Shown: one piece after another, positions 25,801 through 34,408 of the stretch
Layout of the letters: each line of letters starts with the position of its first letter
Position numbering within the stretch: position 1 is the stretch's first letter
Assembly: GCA_964537395.1 (NCBI GenBank)
Contig: CAZIBN010000008.1
Span: 1-64,000, forward strand
Length of the DNA stretch: 64,000 nt
From: GWA2-66-18 sp964537395
GTDB taxonomy: Bacteria > Elusimicrobiota > Elusimicrobia > UBA1565 > UBA9628
Direction of reading: 5' to 3'
Notes under the pieces: generated by a model
The model's input: the letters and a program-made list of their open reading frames with translations, nothing else
Database searches by the model: none
Told to the model about the DNA's origin: nothing
Position numbers and translations under genes: made by a program

Positions 25801-27342
25801 ATGGACCGAAATCTACTGCTTGCCGTCACGCTCTCCGTCGCGGTGTACGCCGCCTGGTTCGGATTCATCGAGAAAAAGGTCAATCCTCAGCCCACGAAGC
25901 CGGCGGTCACGAGAACCGCGCAGGGAGTTGAAGCAGGGGCAACTCCTTCGTCCAACGCCTCCGCCGCGGACCCGTCCGCCGCCTCGAACGCGCCCGTCGC
26001 GGCTGCGAAAAAGCTCGACGCCGCGCAGGCTGAGGAGGTGCAGCTCGGCGACGCGATCGCCAAGATCCATCCGCGCGGAGCCGCGATCGTCAGCTTCATG
26101 TACCCCGAGCCGCTCGGCCGCGTCGAGCTCGTGCACGATTCAGAGGAAGGGCTGTTCGCGACGTTCTCCGAGCTCGAGTTCAAGCGCGATCCGTCGGTCA
26201 AGAACGGGATCGTCTACACGGCGACGCGGCCCGACGGGCTCAAGATCACCAAGCAGTTCCTGCCCGGCGAGGGCACGGTGCTGCCGCGCGTGCGCATCGT
26301 CGCCGTGAACACGAGCAAGCGCGCGCTCGACGCAGGTGCCTGGACCTTGACGGTCGGCTCCGGCCTCGGGACCATCGCCACCGAGGAGAAGGAAAACGCG
26401 GATATGCAGCGTGCGATCTCGCTGACGCCCGCGGGCAAGGGCCTCAACGGGCACATCGAGGTGCTCAAGGCCGGCGTGCACGCCGAACCTTACCGCTGGA
26501 TCGGCATCGACAACCGCTACTTCCTCGCGGCCCTGCTGCCCTCGCCTGAGCACTTCTCCGCTCCGCAGATCGCGCTGCCCCCCAAGGTCACTTTGACGGC
26601 CAAGCCCGTCAGCATCACGCCCAACGGGTCCTTCACATGGGAGGTTCCGTACTATCTCGGCGCGAAGGGCCAAACCTGGCTGTCCCGCTACGGCATGGGC
26701 CTCGAGCGCTCCATCGACTTCGGCTATTTCTCCTGGATCGGGCGCAAGATGCTCGAGGCGCTCGAGTATCTGTACGGCCTGACCGGCAACTGGGGCTGGG
26801 CCATCCTGGCCCTGACCTTGATCCTGCAGGTCCTGCTTTTCCCGCTGACCTGGAAGAGCCTGCGAGCGGCGGGCGCGATGAAGAAGCTTCAGCCTGAGGT
26901 CGCGAAGCTTCAGAAGAAGTACGCCGACGACTCGCAGAAGCTCAGCGCGGCGACGATGGAGCTGTACAAGACCAAGGGCGCCAATCCGCTCGGCGGCTGC
27001 CTGCCGATGGTGCTGCAGATGCCGATCTTCATCGCGCTGTTCAACGCTCTGCGCAATTCCTGGGAGCTTCACGGCGCGGTCTGGATCTTTTGGATCAAGG
27101 ACCTGTCGGCGAAGGACCCGTATTACGTCCTGCCCATCGTCATGGGCGGCCTGATGTTCCTGCAAAGCAAGATGAACCCGCCCGCGGGCGACCCCGCGCA
27201 GCAGAAGATCATGATGTTCATGCCGCTCGTATTCACGTTCATGTTCATGAATTTCCCGTCCGGCCTCGTGCTGTACTGGCTGACGAACAGCCTGGTCAGC
27301 ACGGTCGTTCAGGTCGCTCTGAAGGACCAGCTCGAGGCCTAG
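25801..27342 (+). CDS. yidC: Membrane protein insertase YidC
   Basis: 513 aa. Inserts and folds inner-membrane proteins with or without SecYEG. Gram-negative layout: the N-terminal anchor (LLLAVTLSVAVYAAWFGFI), a large periplasmic beta domain (about 80-320), then five membrane segments from about 325. The conserved core includes NWGWAILALTLILQVLLFPLTW and the hydrophilic-groove helix with MKKLQPEVAKLQKKYADD. GCLPMVLQMPIFIALF marks the third helix. It ends with FMFMNFPSGLVLYWLTNS. An Ala/Ser-rich linker (residues ~40-75) follows the anchor. Confidence 0.97.
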   Translation: MDRNLLLAVTLSVAVYAAWFGFIEKKVNPQPTKPAVTRTAQGVEAGATPSSNASAADPSAASNAPVAAAKKLDAAQAEEVQLGDAIAKIHPRGAAIVSFMYPEPLGRVELVHDSEEGLFATFSELEFKRDPSVKNGIVYTATRPDGLKITKQFLPGEGTVLPRVRIVAVNTSKRALDAGAWTLTVGSGLGTIATEEKENADMQRAISLTPAGKGLNGHIEVLKAGVHAEPYRWIGIDNRYFLAALLPSPEHFSAPQIALPPKVTLTAKPVSITPNGSFTWEVPYYLGAKGQTWLSRYGMGLERSIDFGYFSWIGRKMLEALEYLYGLTGNWGWAILALTLILQVLLFPLTWKSLRAAGAMKKLQPEVAKLQKKYADDSQKLSAATMELYKTKGANPLGGCLPMVLQMPIFIALFNALRNSWELHGAVWIFWIKDLSAKDPYYVLPIVMGGLMFLQSKMNPPAGDPAQQKIMMFMPLVFTFMFMNFPSGLVLYWLTNSLVSTVVQVALKDQLEA

Positions 27343-27363
27343 ACTCCCCGGAGGATAAACACA

Positions 27364-28290
27364 ATGGCACCCATCGAATCTGAAGGCCGCACCGTCGCCG
27401 AAGCCGTCGAGGCCGCCCTGCTCAAGAGCGGGCTGCGCCGCGACCAGGTCGAGATCACCGTGACGGACGAGGGCTCCACGGGCTTCATGGGCCTGGGGGC
27501 GAAGCCCGCCAAGGTCCGCCTGACCGAGAAGCGCTGGGGGCCGGACTCACCCGCGCCGGCGCCTTCAGCCCCTCCTCGCCCCGCGCAGCGCGCGCCCGTC
27601 CGGAACTCCGCCCCTCGTCCTCCGGAGCGTCAGCCGGAGCGCCGCCCTGAGCGCAAGCCCGAACGTCAGCCGGAGCGCCGGCCCGAGCCTCGCCAGGCCC
27701 GCGCCCCCGAGCCCCGCGCTCCTCAACGAGCCCCCGAGCCCGCCCGCCCTCCGCAGCGCGCCCCTGAGCCCGCCCGCCCTCCGCGAGAGCGAAGGGAAGC
27801 GTCGAAGCCGGTCACCGCGGCCGAAGCGACCGAAGCCTGCGACAACGCGCAGAAGCTCGTCGTCGAGCTGCTCAAGCTGATGGCGATCGCCGCCCCGACC
27901 GCGACGGCCGCCTGGGACGCCGACCTCGAGCGCGTGAAGATCTCCGTGGAGTCGCAGGACGCCTCCCTGCTCGTCGGCCGCGACGGCCGCGTGCTGGAGT
28001 CGCTGCAGTTCCTCACGACCTTGATGCTCTCGCGCGGCAACAACGCACCGATCGCGGTGCAGGTGGACGCGCTGTCTTACTGGGAGAAACGCGAGCAGGC
28101 CGTGCTCGACGAGGCCCGCCGCGGCGTCGAGACCGTGAAGGCCACCGGCAAGCCGGTGCGGATGGAGCCGATGGATTCCTCGATGCGCCGCCTCGTGCAC
28201 CGCACGCTCAGCGCGCACACCGACGTCACCACCGCTTCGGAGGGCGAAGGGGCCTGGCGCAAGCTCGTGATCCGTCCGAGAGCGAAGTGA
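27364..28290 (+). CDS. khpB: KhpB/Jag RNA-binding protein with expanded Pro-Arg-Glu linker
   Basis: 308 aa. An N-terminal Jag_N domain (about 1-58, GRTVAEAVEAALLKSGLRRDQ; GSTGFMGLGAKPAKV), a KH domain (about 160-235, with SLLVGRDGRVLESLQFLT) and an R3H domain at the C-terminus (MRRLVHRTLSAHTDV). Jag/KhpB binds RNA and in Gram-positives links to cell division and elongation control. Residues ~60-150 are an unusual low-complexity linker with repeats of the type PERQPERRPE and RAPEPARPPQ, flexible and highly charged. A GGAGG Shine-Dalgarno precedes the ATG. It overlaps mnmE. Confidence 0.93.
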   Translation: MAPIESEGRTVAEAVEAALLKSGLRRDQVEITVTDEGSTGFMGLGAKPAKVRLTEKRWGPDSPAPAPSAPPRPAQRAPVRNSAPRPPERQPERRPERKPERQPERRPEPRQARAPEPRAPQRAPEPARPPQRAPEPARPPRERREASKPVTAAEATEACDNAQKLVVELLKLMAIAAPTATAAWDADLERVKISVESQDASLLVGRDGRVLESLQFLTTLMLSRGNNAPIAVQVDALSYWEKREQAVLDEARRGVETVKATGKPVRMEPMDSSMRRLVHRTLSAHTDVTTASEGEGAWRKLVIRPRAK

Positions 28291-29645
28291 CGGGGACGGA
28301 CGCGACGATCGTAGCGCTCGCGACCCCGCCCGGGCGCTCCGCCCTCGGGATCGTGAGGATCTCCGGCCCCCGGTGCCGCGAGCTCGCGCGGCTGCTGCTC
28401 GGCACCGAGCTCGAGCCGCGCCGCGCGACGCCGCGCAAGCTGCGACGCAAGGGGATCGTCGTGGACCGCGTGGTCGCGACCTACTGGGCCGGCCCCTCGA
28501 CGCCGACCGGCGAGGACCTTCTCGAACTGGTCGGGCACGGCTCGCCCGAGATATTGAGAGAGATCGTGGAGGCCGCCCTCGAGGCCGGCGCCCGCGCCGC
28601 CGAGCCGGGCGAGTTCACGCGGCGCGCCTACGTCAACGGCCGCCTCGATCTGATGCAGGCGCGCGCGGTCGGAGACCTGATCTCGGCGCGCGGCGCGTCC
28701 GCCAGGGCGTCCGCGTTGATACGGCTCGAAGGCGGGCTCGCCGACGCGCTCGACGAGGCCCGCGCCCCGATACTCGAGCTGCTCGCGGCCCTTGAGGTTC
28801 GCCTCGACCATCCCGAGGAGGACATCGCGCCGCTGAAAGCAGGCGAGACCGACGCGGCGCTCGCGGACGCGGCGGCACGCATCGAGCGACTCGTAGCGGG
28901 ATACGCGCGCGGACGCTCGCGCCGCGAAGGCGCGCGCGTTGGGCTGTTCGGCAGCCCCAACGCGGGGAAGTCGAGCCTCCTGAACGCCCTGCTCGGACGG
29001 AACCGGGCCATCACGGCGCCCGAACCCGGCACCACCCGCGACGTGCTCGAGGAGCAGGCCGAGCTCGCCGGCGCCGTCGTCACGCTCATCGACACCGCGG
29101 GGCTGCGCGCAGGCGCCGCCGACCCCGCCGAACGAGAGGGCGTCGCGCGCGCGGAGCGCGCCCTCGAGGCCTGCGAGGTCGCCGTCCTCGTCGTGGACGC
29201 GGCCCGTGCTCCGAGCGAGCACGACGAGAGCTCGCGCGCGACCGTCGCCGCGGCCGCGCAGCGCCGCGGCGCGCGCGTGATCGTGGCGCTCAACAAGATG
29301 GATCTTCTGGGTGGAACGACCGACGCCGAAGGCCTGCGCTGCTCCGCGCTGACGGGGCAGGGTCTCGACGAGCTCTCGGCCGCGATCGCCGCCGCCGCTG
29401 GAACGGCTCCCAACGACGAGGGGGAAGCCCTGCTCGATGACGCGAGCCAGATGGACGCGCTGTCGTCCGCGCTCGCAGAGCTTGGCGCCGCGCGCGCCGA
29501 GATCGCCGCGCGGCCCGCAGCGTGGGAAGACCGCGCCGCCGACCGCCTGCGCCGCGCGCTCGTCCTCGTGGGCGTCGCCCGCGGCGATGGCGCACCGAAA
29601 GCCGTGCTCGACGAGATATTCTCGAAGTTCTGCATCGGAAAGTGA
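28287..29645 (+). CDS. mnmE: tRNA modification GTPase MnmE
   Basis: With MnmG, installs the aminomethyl/carboxymethylaminomethyl group on U34 of certain tRNAs. 452 aa: an N-terminal folate-binding domain (ATIVALATPPGRSALGIVRISG), a helical domain, an inserted G domain with G1 GSPNAGKSS (about 221), GTTRD and DTAG, then NKMD. It ends in the invariant C-terminal CIGK, whose Cys is essential in the family. Start GTG 28287 overlaps the jag stop (GTGA). In this genome three other genes separate it from mnmG. Confidence 0.97.
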   Translation: MTGTDATIVALATPPGRSALGIVRISGPRCRELARLLLGTELEPRRATPRKLRRKGIVVDRVVATYWAGPSTPTGEDLLELVGHGSPEILREIVEAALEAGARAAEPGEFTRRAYVNGRLDLMQARAVGDLISARGASARASALIRLEGGLADALDEARAPILELLAALEVRLDHPEEDIAPLKAGETDAALADAAARIERLVAGYARGRSRREGARVGLFGSPNAGKSSLLNALLGRNRAITAPEPGTTRDVLEEQAELAGAVVTLIDTAGLRAGAADPAEREGVARAERALEACEVAVLVVDAARAPSEHDESSRATVAAAAQRRGARVIVALNKMDLLGGTTDAEGLRCSALTGQGLDELSAAIAAAAGTAPNDEGEALLDDASQMDALSSALAELGAARAEIAARPAAWEDRAADRLRRALVLVGVARGDGAPKAVLDEIFSKFCIGK

Positions 29646-29659
29646 GGGATCAATCCACC

Positions 29660-30007
29660 ATGCCGTCCTCTAAAACTGTGAAAAAGACGCCCAAATCAAA
29701 GCCGCTCCTGCGCACGCCCGTTTCCGGAATCTCCCCGGATGAGCAGATCGTCGGCGCGCCGTTCCTCGGCAAGGTCCGCGCCTACGACGCCAAGAAGCAC
29801 GAGATGACGATCCGGCTCGAAGAGCCGATCTCCACCGGCGACGCCCTGCGCGTCAAAGGACGAGAGACCGACCTCTCCCAGCGCGTCGAGCGCCTGTGCG
29901 TGGGCAAGCGTTGTGTGCAAAGCGCCTTGTCCGGGGAGACCGTGCTGTGCTCGGTCGCGGACCGCGTGCGCGTGGGCGACGCCGTGTACAAGGTCCGCAG
30001 CAAGTGA
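29660..30007 (+). CDS. EF-Tu domain-2-like small protein
   Basis: 115 aa. After a Lys/Ser-rich N-terminal tail (about 25 residues) it is one beta-barrel domain: FLGKVRAYDAKKHEMTIRLEEPISTGDALRVKG, then GETVLCSVADRVRVGDAVYKV. This is the pattern of the second domain of translation GTPases (GDxL/GDxVYKV turns), as found in short stand-alone elongation-factor-like proteins. No GTPase domain is present, so it cannot act as a GTPase itself. It sits 14 nt after mnmE and overlaps the transporter gene (GTGA). Link to tRNA modification is suggested only by position. Confidence 0.65.
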   Translation: MPSSKTVKKTPKSKPLLRTPVSGISPDEQIVGAPFLGKVRAYDAKKHEMTIRLEEPISTGDALRVKGRETDLSQRVERLCVGKRCVQSALSGETVLCSVADRVRVGDAVYKVRSK

Positions 30008-31206
30008 TCTCGTCGCCGAACGGAGTGCTGGCCCTGCTCCTCTCGGTGAACATCCTTAATTACGTCGACCGGCAGATCGTGTACGCGCTCCTTCCCCTGA
30101 TCTCGAGCGACCTGCACCTGAGCGACGCCCAGGCGGGCAGCCTCGCGTCGGCCTTCATGATCATCTACATGCTGGCGGCACCCCCGATCGCCTGGCTCGC
30201 CGATTCGCGCGGCCGCAAGCCCTGGATCGTGGCCGGGGTCGCGATCTGGAGCCTGGCGACCGGCGTGGCCGGGCTCGCCACCGGATTCCGTTCGCTGTTC
30301 GTCTCTCGCGCGGCGGTGGGCATCGGCGAGGCCTGCTATGGCGCGATCTCGCCCGCCTTCGTCGCCGAGCGCTTCCCGCCCGAGAAGCGCGGCGTGGCGC
30401 TCGCGATCTTCAGCCTCGCCATCCCCGTCGGCTCCGCCCTCGGCTACGCGGGGGGAGGAAAGCTCGGCGAGCTCCTCGGCTGGCGCCACGCGTTCTGGAT
30501 CGTCGGCCTGCCGGGGCTCCTGCTCGCGGCCGTCTGCCTGCTCCTGCCCAACGACAAGCCGCACGCGGCGACGCCTGCGCCCATCAAGGGCTACCGCGAG
30601 GTTTGGAGCGTGCCGACCTTCCGGATGATCACCTACACGGGCGCCGGCATGACCTTCGCGCTCGGCGGCTTCGCCGTGTGGATGCCGACTTTTTTCCACC
30701 GGAACTTCGGGCTCACCGTCGGGCACGCCGGCCTCTTGTTCGGCGCGGTCACCATCCTTGCCGGCCTCGCCGGAAGCCTCGCCGGCGGCTGGCTCTCCGA
30801 CCGCCTGCGCCGCACCGACCGCACCGCGGACCTCCTCGTCTCCGGCTGGGGCCTGCTGCTCGGCATGCCTCTCGCCGCGGCCGCGATCGCGGCCCCTTCG
30901 CTCAATATTTCGATCGCCTTCCTGTTTTTCGCCGAGGCGATGCTCTTCCTCAACATGGGCCCGCTCAACGCGGCGATCATCTCCGTCACCCGGCTCGAGA
31001 AGCGCTCGATGGCCTTCGCGGCCAACATCTTCGTCATCCATCTCCTCGGCGACGCGGCCTCGCCCACCTTGATCGGCTGGGGCTCCGACCACTTCGGCCT
31101 GACCCGCTCGCTCCTCGCGGCCTGCCTGGCGCTCGGCATCGGCGGCTGGATCTGCCTGTGCGCACGCAAGGGCTTCGAAGCTGACGCCGCGAAGGCGCTC
31201 GCATGA
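30004..31206 (+). CDS. MFS transporter, spinster-like
   Basis: 400 aa with 12 predicted membrane helices. The first cytoplasmic loop has the MFS signature ADSRGRKPW, and helix 1 reads VNILNYVDRQIVYALLP, the form typical of the spinster-like (Spns/glucarate-type) branch. GIGEACYGAISPAFVAERFPPEKRG is likewise conserved. Substrate unknown: relatives carry sphingolipids, sugars or organic acids. GTG start 30004 overlaps the previous stop and its end overlaps the next gene (ATGA), so it belongs to the mnmE-mnmG transcript. Confidence 0.85.
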   Translation: MISSPNGVLALLLSVNILNYVDRQIVYALLPLISSDLHLSDAQAGSLASAFMIIYMLAAPPIAWLADSRGRKPWIVAGVAIWSLATGVAGLATGFRSLFVSRAAVGIGEACYGAISPAFVAERFPPEKRGVALAIFSLAIPVGSALGYAGGGKLGELLGWRHAFWIVGLPGLLLAAVCLLLPNDKPHAATPAPIKGYREVWSVPTFRMITYTGAGMTFALGGFAVWMPTFFHRNFGLTVGHAGLLFGAVTILAGLAGSLAGGWLSDRLRRTDRTADLLVSGWGLLLGMPLAAAAIAAPSLNISIAFLFFAEAMLFLNMGPLNAAIISVTRLEKRSMAFAANIFVIHLLGDAASPTLIGWGSDHFGLTRSLLAACLALGIGGWICLCARKGFEADAAKALA

Positions 31207-31964
31207 GAAAGGCTCTGAACTTCGGCCGCCTCTTCCTGTTTTCGCCGGCGAAGGCCGCCGCCGCGTGCGAGTCGGACCGCGCGTTCGTCGATGCGTGCAA
31301 GCTCTATGGATTGACCTTGCTCACGGCCGCGGTCTTCTACCGCTTCAAGCCGTACGACTTCCCCGACGCGAACGCCGCCGTTCCGATGGGCCCGCAGAGC
31401 ATCTTCTTCTGGCTGAAGGTCATGCTCTGGCAGCCGCTCTTGATGTCCGCGCTGATCGCGTTCGCCGGCGTCATGCTCCGCTGGATGAAGGACGGCTGGC
31501 TTCCCATCAAGGTCGCCACTTCTTTTTTCTGGTGCGCGATCCCGTTGATCCTGACGGTCGTCTATGTCAAGAATGGGATCCCCAAAGCGGCGTTCGGCGC
31601 GCTGATGATCGTCTGGGCCTTGCCCGGGATATATGTCGGTCGAAGCGTGCCCTCCCGGGAGTGGCGCCTCGTTGCGACCTTCCTCCTGGGATTGAACGTC
31701 ATCGAGCTCGCGGCCATGCTCCCCGAGTCCATCGTGACCTTGATGCGCTGGGAGGCGGGCTACAAGGCCGTCGTCGGCCTCGCCGGCCTTTGGATGCTCG
31801 TCGGCGGCGCTTTGGGGCTGAAGGCGCTTACGCCCGCGCGCCCGCTGCCCCGCGCCCTCCTGCCGCTTCTGTTCGCGCTCGTCCTGCAGATAGAGGTCGT
31901 GATCGCCGCCTTCATGCTCGGCTGGCTCCCGGTCGAGACGCTGAAAGCTCTCCTGTATGGCTGA
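31203..31964 (+). CDS. Polytopic membrane protein of unknown function
   Basis: 253 aa with about six membrane helices, spread from residue ~33 to the end. The short soluble start reads GRLFLFSPAKAAAACESDRAF; this entry into a membrane bundle resembles Yip1-type proteins, but only loosely. No catalytic motif is seen. Both ends overlap neighbours (4 nt with the MFS gene, 8 nt with mnmG). Confidence 0.6.
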   Translation: MRKALNFGRLFLFSPAKAAAACESDRAFVDACKLYGLTLLTAAVFYRFKPYDFPDANAAVPMGPQSIFFWLKVMLWQPLLMSALIAFAGVMLRWMKDGWLPIKVATSFFWCAIPLILTVVYVKNGIPKAAFGALMIVWALPGIYVGRSVPSREWRLVATFLLGLNVIELAAMLPESIVTLMRWEAGYKAVVGLAGLWMLVGGALGLKALTPARPLPRALLPLLFALVLQIEVVIAAFMLGWLPVETLKALLYG

Positions 31965-33696
31965 CGCGCTTTTCCCTCGACGCTACGACGTCATCGTCGT
32001 CGGCGGCGGCCACGCCGGCGTCGAGGCCGCGCTCGCTTCCGCGCGCATGGGACGGGCGACCTTGCTGCTGACGCAGAACCTCGATACGATCGCGGCGATG
32101 TCCTGCAACCCCTCCATCGGCGGCGTCGGCAAAGGGCAGATGGTGCGCGAGACGGACGCGCTCGGCGGCGAGATGGCGAAGGCGTGTGATCGATCATCGT
32201 TCTTCTCGCAGACGTTGAATTTAAGCAAGGGTCAGGCCGTTCGCTCTCCTCGGTCTCAATGCGATAAGGCCGCCTATCGCGCGGGCCAAAAAGCCGTGGT
32301 CGAATCGTGCCCGAATCTCGATCCCATCCAAGACGAGGCGTGGGCGCTTTGGATCGAAGGCTCGATTCTCCGCGGCGTGATCTCGCGGCGCGGCACCCGC
32401 TATGAAGGCAAGACGGTCGTGCTCACGACCGGGACCTTCCTCAACGGGCTCGCGCACGTCGGCCTCCAGACCCACGCGGCCGGCCGCGGCGGCGAAGCGC
32501 CCGCGCTCGGGATCTCTTCTTCGTTGATCTCGCTCGGCTTCACGGTAGGACGCCTTAAGACCGGCACGCCGCCTCGCCTGCACGCCCGCTCCATCGATTT
32601 CTCCAAGCTCGAGCGCCAGGACGGCGATGCGGTCCCCATGCCGTTCTCCCATTTCAACGTCAAGATCTCCAATCCCCAGCTTCCGAGCTGGGTCGCCTAC
32701 ACCAACGCGCTCACGCACCAGACGATCCGCGATAACCTGAAGAACTCCCCGTTGTATTCCGGGAAGATCGAAGGCGTGGGCCCGCGCTACTGCCCGTCCA
32801 TCGAGGACAAGGTGGTCAAATTTCCCCTGAAGGAGCGCCACCAGCTCTTCCTCGAGCCCGAAGGCTGGAACACCAGCGAGATCTACCTCAACGGGATGTC
32901 GACAAGCCTTCCCGAGGACGCCCAGCGCGCGCTTGTCGCGTCGATCCCAGGCCTCGAGAACGCCCTGCTCACGCGCTGCGGCTACGCGATCGAGTACGAC
33001 TTCTGCCAGCCGACGCAGCTCACCGACACGCTCGAGAGCCGTGGCGTCCCGGGCCTGTTCCTCGCCGGCCAGATCAACGGCACGACCGGCTACGAGGAGG
33101 CCGCGGGCCAGGGCCTGCTGGCCGGGATAAACGCCGCCCTGAAGACCGCCGGCCGCGCGCCGTTCCGCCTCGGCCGCGACGAAGCCTATCTCGGCGTCAT
33201 GATCGACGATCTCGTGGTGCGCGGCGTGGACGAGCCCTACCGCATGTTCACCGCCCGCGCCGAGAACCGGCTGAGCATGCGCGCCGACGACGCCGACATG
33301 CGTCTCATGGAAAAAGGCTCGGCGCTCGGCCTCATCGCGCCCGAGGCCCGAGAGCGCTTCCTGCGCTACCGCGATCTGGTCCTCGGAGAAGGGGAAGCCC
33401 CGGATCCGGAGCTCGCGCCCTGGTCGATGGCGAAGGTCGTCGAGCAGCGCTCGATCCGCGCGGAGTACGCGCCCTATATCAGCCGCGAGCGCGGCTCAGC
33501 TGAGCGCCTCAAAGCCGCGGAGCTCGTCGAGATCCCGGAAAATCTGGATTATGCGACGATCGGAGCGCTGACCAACGAATCGCGCCAGAAGCTCTCGCGC
33601 CTGCGCCCGCGCACGCTCGGCCAGGCGGGACGCGTCCCCGGAGTCACGCCCGCGGACCTGCAGATATTGTGGGTTCACGCGCGCGCGCGATCATGA
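31957..33696 (+). CDS. mnmG: tRNA uridine-5-carboxymethylaminomethyl modification enzyme MnmG
   Basis: FAD- and NADH-dependent partner of MnmE acting on U34 of tRNAs. 579 aa, somewhat shorter than the usual ~620. It has the FAD loop VVGGGHAGVEAALASARMG, CNPSIGGVGKGQMVRETDALGGEM, TGTFLNGLAHVG with GRLKTGTPPRL, the QLFLEPEG segment and GLFLAGQINGTTGYEEAAGQG. The C-terminal helical MnmE-binding domain is present but trimmed, ending shortly after RPRTLGQAGRVPGVTPADL. The GTTATCCCC palindrome begins immediately after its stop codon. Confidence 0.96.
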   Translation: MADALFPRRYDVIVVGGGHAGVEAALASARMGRATLLLTQNLDTIAAMSCNPSIGGVGKGQMVRETDALGGEMAKACDRSSFFSQTLNLSKGQAVRSPRSQCDKAAYRAGQKAVVESCPNLDPIQDEAWALWIEGSILRGVISRRGTRYEGKTVVLTTGTFLNGLAHVGLQTHAAGRGGEAPALGISSSLISLGFTVGRLKTGTPPRLHARSIDFSKLERQDGDAVPMPFSHFNVKISNPQLPSWVAYTNALTHQTIRDNLKNSPLYSGKIEGVGPRYCPSIEDKVVKFPLKERHQLFLEPEGWNTSEIYLNGMSTSLPEDAQRALVASIPGLENALLTRCGYAIEYDFCQPTQLTDTLESRGVPGLFLAGQINGTTGYEEAAGQGLLAGINAALKTAGRAPFRLGRDEAYLGVMIDDLVVRGVDEPYRMFTARAENRLSMRADDADMRLMEKGSALGLIAPEARERFLRYRDLVLGEGEAPDPELAPWSMAKVVEQRSIRAEYAPYISRERGSAERLKAAELVEIPENLDYATIGALTNESRQKLSRLRPRTLGQAGRVPGVTPADLQILWVHARARS

Positions 33697-33738
33697 GTTA
33701 TCCCCAATACTTTCAACGTTGGAAGTGATGGGGATAAC
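33697..33738. repeat. GTTATCCCC-type palindrome, copy 2, spanning the mnmG-rsmG junction
   Basis: 42 bp, with the same outer arms and centre as the copies at 2397 and 55507 (two or three internal differences). It begins at the base after the mnmG TGA and ends inside the rsmG coding sequence. It supplies the rsmG ATG (33728) and the GGAAG just before it. Confidence 0.85.
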
Positions 33739-34405
33739 TTCGATCGAGACATTGGCCTCCGCTGCCCACGGATGGGGGGAGGAGCTCGGCGCGAAGACGC
33801 TCGACGATATCGCCTCCTACCTGTCGTTCGTGCGCGAGAAGAACGAGGGAGTGAACCTGACCGCGGACACCGGCTGGGACGATCTGGTCCTCAAGCACGC
33901 GGCGGACGGCGTGTTCGCCGCCAGCGTCCTTCGGCCGCTGCTGCCGATAAGCCCGCGGATCCTCGACCTCGGCTCCGGCGCCGGCTTCATCGGCATCGTG
34001 CTCAAGATCGTCTGGCCCGAGGCCGAGGTGACCTTGATGGAGTCCGTCGAACGTAAGTTCCGTTTTCTCAACGCCGCCGCGACGCGCACCGGCCTCAAGG
34101 GCCTGCGCGTCCTCAACCGCCGCGCCGGCTCGGGCGCGGCGCTCACGGCCTATGAGCTCGATCACGATGTTGTCATCGAGCGCGCCCTGGCGGAGCTGCC
34201 CGAGGCGCTCCAGTTATCCTGGCCGATGATCGGCCCGGAAGGGATTTTCGCGGCGTTCCAGTCGGAGGAGCCGGATCCGGCCGAGCCGGTCCTCGCCAAG
34301 GCTATGGCCGCGACGGGCGCCACAGTGCTAAAGTCTTGCGCTTATCGCCGTCCCAACGAATCACGCGACCGCCGCTTGGTGCTGTTCAAGCGCAAGGAGG
34401 ATTGA
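33728..34405 (+). CDS. rsmG: 16S rRNA (guanine-N7)-methyltransferase RsmG
   Basis: Methylates G527 (E. coli numbering) of 16S rRNA with S-adenosylmethionine. About 225 aa. Motifs: NLTADTGWDDLVLKHAADG, the SAM loop LDLGSGAGFIGIVLKIVWP, VTLMESVERKFRFLNAAA, and VIERALAELPEAL at the catalytic face. I chose ATG 33728; a TTG at 33719 is also in frame but has no ribosome site. Both starts lie inside a dispersed palindrome, so the N-terminal codons (GITSI) come from the repeat. The mnmG-rsmG order is the classical origin-proximal one; parA/parB do not follow. Confidence 0.92.
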   Translation: MGITSIETLASAAHGWGEELGAKTLDDIASYLSFVREKNEGVNLTADTGWDDLVLKHAADGVFAASVLRPLLPISPRILDLGSGAGFIGIVLKIVWPEAEVTLMESVERKFRFLNAAATRTGLKGLRVLNRRAGSGAALTAYELDHDVVIERALAELPEALQLSWPMIGPEGIFAAFQSEEPDPAEPVLAKAMAATGATVLKSCAYRRPNESRDRRLVLFKRKED

Positions 34406-34408
34406 CCG

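Noticed and set aside
27600..27800. DNA tandem repeat in khpB
   Set aside because: It is an in-frame Pro-Arg-Glu linker with varied codons, not an independent repeat element.
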